From the NCBI GenBank assembly GCA_027858555.1, contig JAQICP010000528.1, positions 1 to 12,806 of the forward strand: a stretch of DNA of 12,806 nt, written 5' to 3'. This DNA is from Vallitaleaceae bacterium (GTDB lineage: Bacteria; Bacillota; Clostridia; Lachnospirales; Vallitaleaceae). Of the stretch, positions 1 through 7,885 are shown piece after piece; the first letter of the stretch is position 1, and the number at the start of each line of letters is the position of its first letter. A model generated the notes under the pieces. It searched no databases. It was not told where the DNA came from and was given only the letters and a program-made list of their open reading frames with translations. The translations under genes were made by a program, and so were the position numbers.

Positions 1-1
1 T

Positions 2-1156
2 ATTTCAGGCGTTCGTTTAGTAAAGGCATTTGCACGTGAAAAATACGAGGCCCATAAATTCCTCGAACAAAACAAGGAATATTATAATCTTAACATTAAG
101 CAGATGAAAATATGGAGTCGGTTTTTCCCGACCATTGAATTTATATATAATTTACTAATTGTATTTGTGATTGTAATTGGTGGTGCATTTGTAATTGGGG
201 AGGAACTGACCCTTGGTACACTGGTACGTTTTTCACAGTATACATACATGGTCATATGGCCTATGCGATTGCTAGGGTGGCTCAGCAGCTTGATGGCAGA
301 GGCCGGTGCATCAGTCAAAAAGATCAACCTGATATTTGATGAGAAGCCGGTTATAGAATCAAAAGAGGATGCCATTGTTAAAGAACATCTATCTGGCAAT
401 GTTGAGTTTGATCAGGTAGGCTTGTCTTTTGATAAAAAACAAGTGCTTAAAGATATATCCTTTACTATTAAACCAGGAAAAAGTCTTGCTATCATGGGCG
501 CAGCAGGTTCGGGAAAAAGCTTAATTGTTAGTTTGCTATGTCGGTTCTGTGATTCTACAGAGGGTCATATTACTATTGATGGCATCGATGTAAAAGACCT
601 GGATTTAGGGTGTCTTAGAAGTAATATTTCAATGGTTATGCAAGATACATTCCTGTTCTCTGATACCATAGAAGAGAACATTAAACTGGGGGGAAAAGAC
701 TATATTACGCCAGAAATAATGGCGGTTGCAGCCGAGAACGCCCAAGCACACGATTTTATTTCTCTAATGGAGCAAAGTTACGAAACAGTTATTGGGGAGA
801 AAGGGGTTGGCTTGTCTGGCGGTCAGAAGCAACGAATCAGCATGGCTAGAGCATTTGCAAAAAATGCGCCAATACTTGTGTTCGATGATTCCACCTCTGC
901 ACTGGACTTAGAGACTGAGAAACAGGTGCAACAAGCAATCAGTGATATGAATGGTATTACGACAATCGTCATAGCTCATCGTATATCAGCGGTTATGAAT
1001 GCAGATGAGATCATTGTACTAGATGACGGTGAAGTTGTTGAAAGAGGTACGCATATAACACTTCTAAATCAAAAAGGTAGTTACTATGAGACATATGTTG
1101 AGCAATATGAAGGTTATGAAGTCTATGATGCTTATAAAAAAGAACAAGTGGGGTAA
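2..1156 (+). CDS. ABC exporter half-transporter, degenerate-site subunit (5' end outside window)
   Basis: This is the C-terminal part (384 residues visible) of a type IV ABC exporter half: the end of the transmembrane domain, then a complete ATPase domain. The frame is open from base 2, where the typical coupling segment VRLVKAFARE is seen, so the true start lies upstream; the ATG at 104 is internal. Membrane segments lie around bases 130-200 and 230-290. ATPase motifs in fragment numbering are Walker A GAAGSGKS (166-173), Q-loop Gln214, signature LSGGQ (271-275), Walker B ILVFDD (291-296) and H-loop His326. The residue after the Walker B aspartate is Asp rather than the catalytic Glu, the usual mark of the degenerate half in heterodimeric exporters such as BmrC/BmrD or TM287/288. 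The partner starts 20 nt downstream. The exporter class is confident; the substrate (drug, lipid or peptide) cannot be read from sequence. Confidence 0.93.
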   Translation: MSGVRLVKAFAREKYEAHKFLEQNKEYYNLNIKQMKIWSRFFPTIEFIYNLLIVFVIVIGGAFVIGEELTLGTLVRFSQYTYMVIWPMRLLGWLSSLMAEAGASVKKINLIFDEKPVIESKEDAIVKEHLSGNVEFDQVGLSFDKKQVLKDISFTIKPGKSLAIMGAAGSGKSLIVSLLCRFCDSTEGHITIDGIDVKDLDLGCLRSNISMVMQDTFLFSDTIEENIKLGGKDYITPEIMAVAAENAQAHDFISLMEQSYETVIGEKGVGLSGGQKQRISMARAFAKNAPILVFDDSTSALDLETEKQVQQAISDMNGITTIVIAHRISAVMNADEIIVLDDGEVVERGTHITLLNQKGSYYETYVEQYEGYEVYDAYKKEQVG

Positions 1157-1176
1157 GCCTAAAAAGGGGTGGTAAT

Positions 1177-2955
1177 ATGAGTATCAACAATTTTAGAGAA
1201 GATGAATTAACAAAAGAGGTTATCAAACGAACTACAATAAAGCGTTTGTTTAAGTATATGTTAGCCTATAAGAAAGTTGTAGGAATCGTACTTAGCATCA
1301 TGCTGGTAATTATAACGGTAACGATTGTCAATCCGCTATTTATGGAAATTGCCATTGACCAGTATATCGCAAATGCTAATTATACTGGATTATTCTTTAT
1401 TGCAGGAATTGCACTCAGCATCAATCTGCTGGCTATGATTTTATCGAAAATCAGAATCAGGCTGATGGCTGAGGTCACCAATAAAATACTTGTACAGATT
1501 AGACAAGAGTTATATGAACATATCCAAAAGCTGTCATTCAACTTCTTTGATAAGCGGCCTGCTGGTAAGATACTGGCAAGAGTTATAGGGGATGTTAATG
1601 CCCTTAAGGACTTACTGACCAATAGTGTTGTAACCCTAATTCCAGATTTTATAACACTGATTGCAGTGCTGACGGTTATGTTGATTAAGAATTATCGGCT
1701 GGCATTTGCGGCACTTGCCATGTTACCTTTCCTGGTGATTGGCATGTGGTTGATTCAAATCAAAGCCCATAAACGTTGGCAGGTCGAAAAGGCCAAGAAA
1801 TCCAATATAAACGCTTTTACTTATGAGAATTTTTCAGGCATCAAAGTGGTTCAAAGTTTTTCAGCTGAAGCACAAACCAGCGGTAGTTTTAGAGAATTAT
1901 TAAAAGAACATAGAAATGCCTTCTTTTCAGCGATATACTTAAACAACCTATTTTGGCCTATGGTTGAATTGTCATGGGGAATCGGTACGGCCCTAGTATT
2001 CATATTTGGTATAGCATATATTCAAACAGACACAATCACCGTTGGACTATTGGTGGCATTCATCACCTATATCGGCCTATTTTGGCAGCCTATTATGAAT
2101 TTATCTAATTTTTACAATCAACTCATTACGAATTTGGCAGGAGCAGAGCGAATTTTTGAAATAATGGATATTGAACCAGACATTATGGATCAGATTGAAT
2201 CGCCGATGATGCCTGAGATTGAAGGCAGGGTGGAATTTGACCATGTGACGTTTTCTTATGATGACAATACAACCATACTGGATGATGTCTCATTTACAAT
2301 CGAACCAGGTCAGACGATTGCATTAGTGGGACCAACAGGTGGTGGTAAGACTACCATAGTAAGCCTTATTAGCAGGTTTTATGACATTAAGCAGGGTAGT
2401 ATAAGAATCGATGGTCATAATACAAAATATGTCAATATAGAAAGCCTAAGGCGTCAGATGGGCATCATGACGCAGGACACCTTCTTATTCACAGGCACCA
2501 TTAATGATAATATTCGTTATGGCAGATTAGATGCATCCGATGAAGACATTATTGAAGCTGCGACGGCCGTACATGCCCATGAGTTTATCAGTAAATTAGA
2601 AAAAGGATATGAGACCACAGTTAATGAAGGCGGATCTGAATTATCCGTTGGACAAAGGCAGCTAATTGCATTTGCAAGGACATTATTATCTTAACCTAAT
2701 ATACTCATACTAGACGAGGCGACTTCAAGTATCGATACGAAAACAGAGCGACTAGTACAGCAAGGGATCAGTCGATTATTGAAGAGTCAGACCTCATTCG
2801 TTATAGCGCATCGTCTTTCAACCATTCGCAAAGCGGATATTATTATGGTAATCGATAATAAAAGAATCTTAGAAGCCGGCACACACGATGAGCTTCTTAA
2901 AAAACAAGGTTTGTATTATCACTTGCATGAAGCACAATATCAACTGATTAGTTAA
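1177..2955 (+). pseudogene. ABC exporter half-transporter, canonical-site subunit, interrupted by an in-frame TAA
   Basis: This is the partner half of the exporter. It has a six-helix transmembrane domain (about residues 25-325) and an ATPase domain with Walker A GPTGGGKT (385-392), Q-loop Gln433 and an altered signature LSVGQ (489-493). The ribosome binding site AAGGGGTGG lies just before the ATG at 1177. Codon 506 (2692-2694) is TAA. The same frame then continues without any indel as PNILILDEATSSID (Walker B with catalytic Glu514, D-loop), H-loop His545 and a normal C-terminus, stopping at TAA 2953-2955, which gives the usual length of about 592 codons. The product ending at 505 lacks Walker B, D-loop and H-loop, so it should not hydrolyse ATP at its consensus site. 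Possible explanations are a recent nonsense mutation, a base-call or assembly error, or, less likely, readthrough. The sequence after the stop is still well conserved, so any inactivation is recent. Confidence 0.85.
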
Positions 2956-3013
2956 GATTTGGCATAGACTCAGTGCAGCGATAAGTAATAAAGACAAGTA
3001 GTAAAGACTGATA

Positions 3014-3042
3014 TTACCGATAAGAAAAAAGCGTGCTATATC
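3014..3042 (+). promoter_or_regulatory. Weak candidate sigma-A promoter for the serine hydrolase gene
   Basis: TTACCG (3014-3019) and TATATC (3037-3042) are separated by 17 nt and lie 24 nt before the start codon at 3067. Both boxes deviate from consensus. The gene may instead be transcribed from the exporter operon, since I see no terminator in 2956-3066. Confidence 0.3.
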
Positions 3043-3066
3043 AAATGTTATTACAGAGGAGGGCAT

Positions 3067-4080
3067 ATGAATATACAAAAATTATCAGAGGCAGTGATTA
3101 GTGCTGAGGATTTCTCTGGGGTTATACAGATTAACGAAAATGGCAAAAAAATATTGCATATTGCCAGTGGCTTTGCAAAAAGAGAAGACGACATCAGAAA
3201 TGAACTTGACACCAAGTTTGGCATTGCTTCAGGTACTAAGCTATTTACAGCTCTTGGCATTATGACATTAATTGAAGCGGGTAAGTTAAGTCTTGATGAA
3301 GATGCATTGGCTAGATTGCCATACGATTTTCCGAATATTAAAGGTAGAATAACTGTGAGACAATTACTAACACATACATCTGGCATCTATGATTATTTTG
3401 ATGAAGATGTTATTGAAAACTTTACAGAGTTATTTGGAAAAGTTCCGATTCATGCAATTAACGGGCCTAAAGATATGTTACCATTACTAGTAGAGGGCGA
3501 TAGTTATTTTGAACCCGGGGAGCGATATAAATACTGTAATTCCGGCTATGTCATTCTTGGTATCTTAATTGAAGAAATCAGTGGCATGTCATATGCCGCG
3601 TTCATTGAAAAGCATCTTGTTAAACCACTTGGTCTCATAGGCACAGGCTGTTACGCAACGAACCAATTACCAAAAGGAACAGCCCTTGGCTATGAGTATG
3701 ATGATAGTGGCGCATGGTATAGCAATATACTTTCTATACCAAAAACATGTACAGCAGATGGCGGGTTATTCACATGCACAGCAGATATAGTCAGGATGTG
3801 GTCTGCTTTAATAGGTGGGCATATAGTTAATGAAGAACTAACTAGGGCGATCTTGTCAGAGCAAACCATCATTGATGATCAATCAGCCTATGGACTCGGT
3901 GTATATATTCAATATACGGATAACCATACTATAAAGAATTATTACTTAGTTGGCGGTGACCCAGGTGTTTCCTTTTATTCTGGGTACTATGTGGAGAATG
4001 ATATAATCATCACTATTATCGGCAATACAACCGAAAGTGCCTGGGAATTATTGGATAAAATTGCTGAATATATTGATTAA
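3067..4080 (+). CDS. Serine hydrolase, beta-lactamase / penicillin-binding-protein-like family
   Basis: This 337-residue protein belongs to the class C beta-lactamase-related serine hydrolases (Pfam Beta-lactamase, PF00144). Motifs seen: the nucleophile tetrad SGTK (Ser55 to Lys58), the Tyr-x-Asn motif YCN (156-158), the family-typical LLTHTSGIYDY stretch (100-110), and GGDPG (296-300) at the position of the third KTG/HxG motif. There is no signal peptide, membrane helix or lipobox, so the enzyme should be cytoplasmic. That makes it more likely an esterase, peptidase or amide hydrolase than an antibiotic-inactivating enzyme. The start is fixed by GAGGAGGG (3056-3063), which lies 3 nt before the ATG; 3 nt is short, but no alternative start has a better site. 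It follows the exporter by 111 nt and ends at a clear terminator. The family is sure; the substrate is unknown. Confidence 0.9.
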   Translation: MNIQKLSEAVISAEDFSGVIQINENGKKILHIASGFAKREDDIRNELDTKFGIASGTKLFTALGIMTLIEAGKLSLDEDALARLPYDFPNIKGRITVRQLLTHTSGIYDYFDEDVIENFTELFGKVPIHAINGPKDMLPLLVEGDSYFEPGERYKYCNSGYVILGILIEEISGMSYAAFIEKHLVKPLGLIGTGCYATNQLPKGTALGYEYDDSGAWYSNILSIPKTCTADGGLFTCTADIVRMWSALIGGHIVNEELTRAILSEQTIIDDQSAYGLGVYIQYTDNHTIKNYYLVGGDPGVSFYSGYYVENDIIITIIGNTTESAWELLDKIAEYID

Positions 4081-4110
4081 ACTTATTGAGTAAATGCATC
4101 ACTATAATTG

Positions 4111-4148
4111 AACTGAGCCATACTGGTGAACTAGTAGGCTCAGTTTTT
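4111..4148 (+). terminator. Rho-independent terminator after the serine hydrolase gene
   Basis: AACTGAGCC (4111-4119) pairs perfectly with GGCTCAGTT (4137-4145). An inner TACT/AGTA pairing follows, and T4144-T4148 forms the U-tract. It closes the left transcription unit before purR. Confidence 0.88.
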
Positions 4149-4236
4149 ATTTGGTGAATTTAATAAACTTAATAGAATTTTGCCAGTGGTCAATATTTAC
4201 CATTTCAGGATGTGGATGCTTAGTACGCCACACACT

Positions 4237-4280
4237 ATTAACGAATATTTTTGGTGAAATTTATTATATTATTCGGGTTT
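4237..4280 (+). promoter_or_regulatory. Inverted pair of PurBox-like operator sites upstream of purR
   Basis: ATTAACGAATATT (4237-4249, + strand) and AAACCCGAATAAT (4268-4280, - strand) each match 11 of 13 positions of the Bacillus subtilis PurBox AWWWCCGAACWWT. They face each other across 18 nt, close to the known 16-17 nt spacing of paired PurBoxes. Both carry the same C-to-T change after CGAA, as expected for a lineage-specific variant of the site. The second box ends 6 nt before the purR -10 element, a fitting place for repression. Autoregulation of purR is known in B. subtilis; binding here is inferred. Confidence 0.6.
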
Positions 4281-4292
4281 TTGGTGTATAAT
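4264..4292 (+). promoter_or_regulatory. purR promoter (perfect -10, poor -35)
   Basis: A perfect TATAAT lies at 4287-4292. The hexamer 17 nt upstream, TTATAT (4264-4269), is a poor -35. The transcription start would be near 4299, giving a leader of about 50 nt to the ATG at 4351. The downstream PurBox-like site lies inside the spacer. Confidence 0.6.
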
Positions 4293-4350
4293 AGACTAAT
4301 CTTAAAGGAAATTGAAGAAAAGAATGAATTAACAAACAGGAGGTAATAAT

Positions 4351-5166
4351 ATGGAAAAAAAATTAAGCAAATCTGAACGATTATCAATCATGACCCACTA
4401 TTTCGTACAAAATCCTTCGAAGGTATTTACACTGCAATTTTTTTCAGAGCTTCTAGACAGTGCAAAGTCCACACTAAGTGAAGATATAGATATATTAAGG
4501 CATTTGTTTGAGAAGCAGTCCCTGGGCATTATCAAGTCGATTTCTGGTGCTGCTGGTGGCTTGTATTATTCACCGATCTATAACGCAGAACAAATGGAAG
4601 CTGCTGCACTCGATTTGTGTACACTACTTAGAGATGAAAGCCGAATTATTATTGGCGGATTCTTATATACTACCGATATATTGTATACACCGTCCATTCT
4701 TGAAACAATCGCAAGATCCATTACAACTAAGTTTGTAGATACAGAGATTGATTATATTGTTACAGTTGAAACTAAAGGCATACCCCTTGCGATGATGATT
4801 GGACGACTTCTACATAAGCCCGTGGTTACAATCAGAAAATCAGCTAGACTTACCGAAGGCACAACCATACAGATGAATTATATGGCCAGTTCTAATGGTG
4901 CTATAAAAACGATGGCATTACCGATTAAGTCCATTCATAGAGAATCCAAAGTCTTATTTGTGGATGATTTTATGAAAGCTGGCGGTACTGCAAAAGGCGT
5001 CATTGACTTATTAAGAGAGTTGAATATTGAAGTAATGGGAAAAGCTTTTGTCATGGCTACAAAAGAACCTGCAGTAAAATTAATTGATGATTATTATGCA
5101 ATGGTTGAGCTAGATCATATTGATGAAGAGAAGAACAAGATATTCATATACCCAAATAAGAATTGA
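4351..5166 (+). CDS. purR: PurR, PRPP-responsive purine operon repressor (Bacillus type)
   Basis: This 271-residue regulator has the B. subtilis PurR architecture: an N-terminal winged-helix DNA-binding domain (about 1-75) fused to a phosphoribosyltransferase-fold domain (about 76-271) that senses PRPP rather than catalysing. The key motif VLFVDDFMKAGGTA (201-214) is the PRPP-binding loop in the form typical of PurR, including the DDFMKAGGT core. In the family, DNA binding represses purine synthesis and salvage genes, and PRPP relieves repression. AGGAGG just upstream of the ATG at 4351 sets the start, and the length agrees with the family (about 270-285). It has its own promoter and paired PurBox-like sites. 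The prs gene, which makes its effector, lies about 4.6 kb downstream in the same block. The assignment is confident; the regulon cannot be seen in the window. Confidence 0.96.
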   Translation: MEKKLSKSERLSIMTHYFVQNPSKVFTLQFFSELLDSAKSTLSEDIDILRHLFEKQSLGIIKSISGAAGGLYYSPIYNAEQMEAAALDLCTLLRDESRIIIGGFLYTTDILYTPSILETIARSITTKFVDTEIDYIVTVETKGIPLAMMIGRLLHKPVVTIRKSARLTEGTTIQMNYMASSNGAIKTMALPIKSIHRESKVLFVDDFMKAGGTAKGVIDLLRELNIEVMGKAFVMATKEPAVKLIDDYYAMVELDHIDEEKNKIFIYPNKN

Positions 5167-5244
5167 TATAAGAATCAGTAAAGATTAATATCATTATGGA
5201 AATCTAATAAAAATATTATGAAATATCTGAAAATATTAGTTATA

Positions 5245-5273
5245 TTGACTGAGAATATGTGATAAAATAAACT
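5245..5273 (+). promoter_or_regulatory. Candidate promoter of glgCD
   Basis: TTGACT (5245-5250) and TAAACT (5268-5273) are 17 nt apart and lie 24 nt before the glgC start. An alternative reading is an extended -10, TGATAAAAT (5260-5268), without a good -35. I see no strong terminator between purR and glgC, so some readthrough from purR is possible. Confidence 0.5.
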
Positions 5274-5296
5274 TATTACATGAAGGGAGGCATACA

Positions 5297-6574
5297 ATGC
5301 GAAAAAAGGAAATGGTAGCAATGTTGCTTGCTGGAGGACAGGGTAGTAGGTTAGGAATTCTAACGAGTTATGTGGCAAAGCCTGCTGTGGCCTTTGGTGG
5401 AAAGTATAGGATAATTGATTTTGCATTAAGTAATTGCATTAACTCCGGGATAGATACGGTAGGGATATTAACCCAATATCAACCGTTACAATTAAATAGA
5501 CACATAGGAATCGGTATACCTTGGGACTTGGATCGTAATTACGGTGGCGCTACGTTACTACCACCTTATATTAGTAGTGAATCAGGAGATTGGTACACAG
5601 GAACAGCGAATGCGATATATCAAAACATGTCTTTTATTGATTATTACAATCCAGAGTATGTCATAATTTTAGGCGGAGATCATATCTATAAGATGGATTA
5701 TGAAATGATGCTTAACTACCACAAGCAAAACAATGCGGATGTTACCATTAGCGTTTATAAAGTGCCTTTAGAAGAAGCACATGAATTTGGCATCCTTAAT
5801 ACCGAAGACGGACGTAAAATTATCGAATTTGAAGAAAAACCAGCTAATCCAAAAAGTGATTTAGCAAGTATGGGTATCTATATCTTTAACTGGTCTACAC
5901 TCAAAAGTGCCCTGAAAATTATGGAGGAAACACATGAAAATTCTGATTTCGGGAAACATATCTTACCATATCTATTAGAAAAAGGCGCTAATCTGATTGC
6001 TTATGAATTTGATGGGTTTTGGAAAGATGTTGGAACACTTGAAGCCTATTGGCAAGCTAATATGGAATTAATTGATTTGGTGCCCGAATTCAATTTATAC
6101 GAACCTTATTGGAAGATATATACCAAGAATGAGATTCAACCACCACAATTTCTTGGACCAGATTCGAATGTTGAGACGTGTATATTAGGTGATGGCGTTG
6201 AGATTGAAGGTCAAGTCTATAATTCTGTTATTGGTTCGAATGTTATGATTGGCAAGAATACTATTATCAGAGATTCAATCATCATGAGTAGTACCATTAT
6301 AAAAGATAATGCAGTCATAGAGCGCAGTATCATCAGTGAGGGATGTATTATTGATGAGAATGTTGTTATGGGTGTTGGAGACAATACAATTAATGTGGAA
6401 TTTCCTAAGATCTATTGGTCGGGGCTAACCGTTATTGGCGAGCGCACTTATATACCAGAAGGCATCAAGATTGGAAAGAACTGTTCTTTATATGGTAATT
6501 TCACAAAAGAAGAATTTACGGATGGTATATTAGAAAGTGGTACTAATTTATTAGCTAAGGGGGGCGAACTATGA
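5297..6574 (+). CDS. glgC: Glucose-1-phosphate adenylyltransferase, catalytic subunit GlgC
   Basis: The enzyme converts glucose-1-phosphate and ATP into ADP-glucose and pyrophosphate, the committed step of bacterial glycogen synthesis. The 425-residue protein has an N-terminal nucleotidyltransferase domain (about 1-270) and a C-terminal left-handed beta-helix (about 290-400). Visible motifs are LLAGGQGSRL (10-19), AKPAVAFGGKYRIIDFALSN (27-46), WYTGTANAIYQN (99-110), the metal-binding GGDHIYKMDY (126-135, Asp128), EFEEKP (177-182) and the substrate-side FWKDVGTLEAYW. All catalytic positions are intact, in contrast to GlgD next door. AAGGGAGG (5283-5290) at a 6-nt spacing fixes the start. The stop codon overlaps the glgD start (ATGA), so the two should be made in a fixed ratio. 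No glgA, glgB or glgP is in view. Confidence 0.96.
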   Translation: MRKKEMVAMLLAGGQGSRLGILTSYVAKPAVAFGGKYRIIDFALSNCINSGIDTVGILTQYQPLQLNRHIGIGIPWDLDRNYGGATLLPPYISSESGDWYTGTANAIYQNMSFIDYYNPEYVIILGGDHIYKMDYEMMLNYHKQNNADVTISVYKVPLEEAHEFGILNTEDGRKIIEFEEKPANPKSDLASMGIYIFNWSTLKSALKIMEETHENSDFGKHILPYLLEKGANLIAYEFDGFWKDVGTLEAYWQANMELIDLVPEFNLYEPYWKIYTKNEIQPPQFLGPDSNVETCILGDGVEIEGQVYNSVIGSNVMIGKNTIIRDSIIMSSTIIKDNAVIERSIISEGCIIDENVVMGVGDNTINVEFPKIYWSGLTVIGERTYIPEGIKIGKNCSLYGNFTKEEFTDGILESGTNLLAKGGEL

Positions 6575-7686
6575 GAGCATTAGGCATTATCTTAGCTGGT
6601 GGTAAAAATGAACGACTAAAGGATCTCACAGTAAATACGGCTTTAGCGGCTATGCCAATTGCAGGAAGCTATAGAGCTATTGATTTTGCCTTAAGCAACA
6701 TGGCAAACTCAGGTATTAATAAGGTAGCCGTTGTAACACAGTACAATTCAAGACCGTTAGTTGAACATCTTAGTTCTTCCAAATGGTGGGATTTTGGACG
6801 TAAACACGGTGGGCTATTTGTTTTCACACCTTATCTTACCCATGACAATAGTTTGTGGTATAGAGGTACTGCAGACGCCATCAATCAGAACATGGAGTAT
6901 CTTAAAACCAGTCATGAACCATATGCAATTATTTCGTCAGGTGATGCAGTTTGTAAGATTGATTTTAATAAAGTACTAGCATACCATGTTGAAAAAAGAG
7001 CCGACATTACAATTGTATGTAAGCATGTTGAAGGCGAAGACTTACATCGTTATGGTGTGGTTCAAGTTGATGACGATAATCGAATTAATGAATTTGAAGA
7101 AAAGCCGATTATACCAATGGGTAATTTGGTTTCAACTGGCATGTACATTATCAGAAGAAGATTACTTATTGAAATGTTAGAAGCTATTGCGAAGGAAGAA
7201 AGGTTCGATATTGTGAGTGATATCATTATCAGGTATCGTAAACAGAAGAAGATATACGCCTATGTACATGATGAATATTGGAAAAGCGTAGCGTCATTAC
7301 CTTCATATTATAATGCCAACCTGGACTTTCTTGACAAAGATGTTAGAAATTACTTTTTCAGACAAGATCCAACGATTATGTCAAAGGTTGAAGACGAGCC
7401 ACCTGCCAAGTTTAATGTAGGCTCTTTGGTTAGAAACAGTTTGTCTTCAAGTGGATGTATCATTAATGGTGAAGTACATAACTCTATGTTATTTAGAAAA
7501 GTATTTATAGGACGTAATTCAATTGTTAAGAATTCTATCATACTTAACGGCACTTATATTGGTGATAACTGCTATATAGAGAATTGTATAGTGGATTCAA
7601 AATGTAATATCCCTAATGGGAGTGTTCATAAAGCAGAAGTAGGTGAGATTGAGATTATAGTGAATAGAGAACCATTTTACCTGTAA
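6571..7686 (+). CDS. glgD: GlgD, regulatory/non-catalytic subunit of ADP-glucose pyrophosphorylase
   Basis: This 371-residue paralogue of GlgC has the same nucleotidyltransferase plus beta-helix layout. In Geobacillus and other Firmicutes GlgD is inactive alone and boosts GlgC in a heterotetramer. The sequence agrees with that role. ILAGGKNERL (7-16) keeps the glycine loop and Arg15, but the GlgC segment AKPAVAFGGKYR is replaced by ALAAMPIAGSYR (24-35), losing the conserved Lys-Pro pair. The metal site GGDHIYKMDY has become SGDAVCKIDF (123-132). LWYRGTADAINQN (95-107) and EFEEKP are retained. The start overlaps glgC by 4 nt, with GGGG-type Shine-Dalgarno bases inside the end of glgC. No convincing terminator follows. 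The GlgD call is confident; loss of activity is inferred from the substitutions and the family. Confidence 0.94.
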   Translation: MRALGIILAGGKNERLKDLTVNTALAAMPIAGSYRAIDFALSNMANSGINKVAVVTQYNSRPLVEHLSSSKWWDFGRKHGGLFVFTPYLTHDNSLWYRGTADAINQNMEYLKTSHEPYAIISSGDAVCKIDFNKVLAYHVEKRADITIVCKHVEGEDLHRYGVVQVDDDNRINEFEEKPIIPMGNLVSTGMYIIRRRLLIEMLEAIAKEERFDIVSDIIIRYRKQKKIYAYVHDEYWKSVASLPSYYNANLDFLDKDVRNYFFRQDPTIMSKVEDEPPAKFNVGSLVRNSLSSSGCIINGEVHNSMLFRKVFIGRNSIVKNSIILNGTYIGDNCYIENCIVDSKCNIPNGSVHKAEVGEIEIIVNREPFYL

Positions 7687-7690
7687 GGGT

Positions 7691-7711
7691 GATTAATTGC
7701 TATCAATTATC
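7691..7711 (+). repeat. Small inverted repeat after glgD
   Basis: TAATTG (7694-7699) and CAATTA (7704-7709) pair around a 4-nt loop, and the flanking GA/TC extends the stem past one bulge. It is AT-rich and has no T-tract, so it is at best a weak terminator or an RNA-stabilising hairpin. Confidence 0.35.
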
Positions 7712-7758
7712 AAAACCTTTAAATATAAGGCTTTCATGTTGCCAGATAATAAAAAAAG

Positions 7759-7787
7759 TTGAAATATAAATTTCTTTGGACTATAAT
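7759..7787 (+). promoter_or_regulatory. Strong sigma-A type promoter of spoVG
   Basis: TTGAAA (7759-7764), a 17-nt spacer and a perfect TATAAT (7782-7787) give a near-consensus promoter. Transcription would start near 7794 and yield a leader of about 90 nt. I do not see the sigma-H type elements (AGGAWWT, GAAT) that drive spoVG in B. subtilis, so this copy may be expressed in vegetative growth. Confidence 0.82.
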
Positions 7788-7842
7788 TATCTTATGAAGT
7801 ATTTGGTATGAGGTACATAAACTATACAACTATGTGGGACTT

Positions 7843-7879
7843 TTAGGGTAGCCCCCTAATGTCTTGTAGCAGAAAGGGG
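7843..7879 (+). promoter_or_regulatory. spoVG leader with two mutually exclusive hairpins
   Basis: TTAGGG (7843-7848) pairs perfectly with CCCTAA (7854-7859) around a 5-nt loop. The same C-rich strand, as CCCCT (7853-7857), can instead pair with AGGGG (7875-7879), the core of the spoVG ribosome binding site. The first fold frees the site and the second hides it. Complementarity is directly seen; a switch is inferred. Confidence 0.4.
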
Positions 7880-7885
7880 TATACA

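Noticed and set aside
104..1156. ATG at 104 as start of the first ABC gene
   Set aside because: The frame is open and clearly homologous back to base 2 (VRLVKAFARE coupling segment); the gene is cut by the window edge.
2692..2694. Programmed recoding of UAA in the ABC transporter
   Set aside because: UAA is not a selenocysteine or pyrrolysine codon in known systems, and I see no stimulatory hairpin directly after it; mutation or sequence error is simpler.
7859..7885. Longer SpoVG start at ATG 7859
   Set aside because: There is no ribosome binding site before it, the extra nine residues are not family-like, and the region is part of the leader hairpin.
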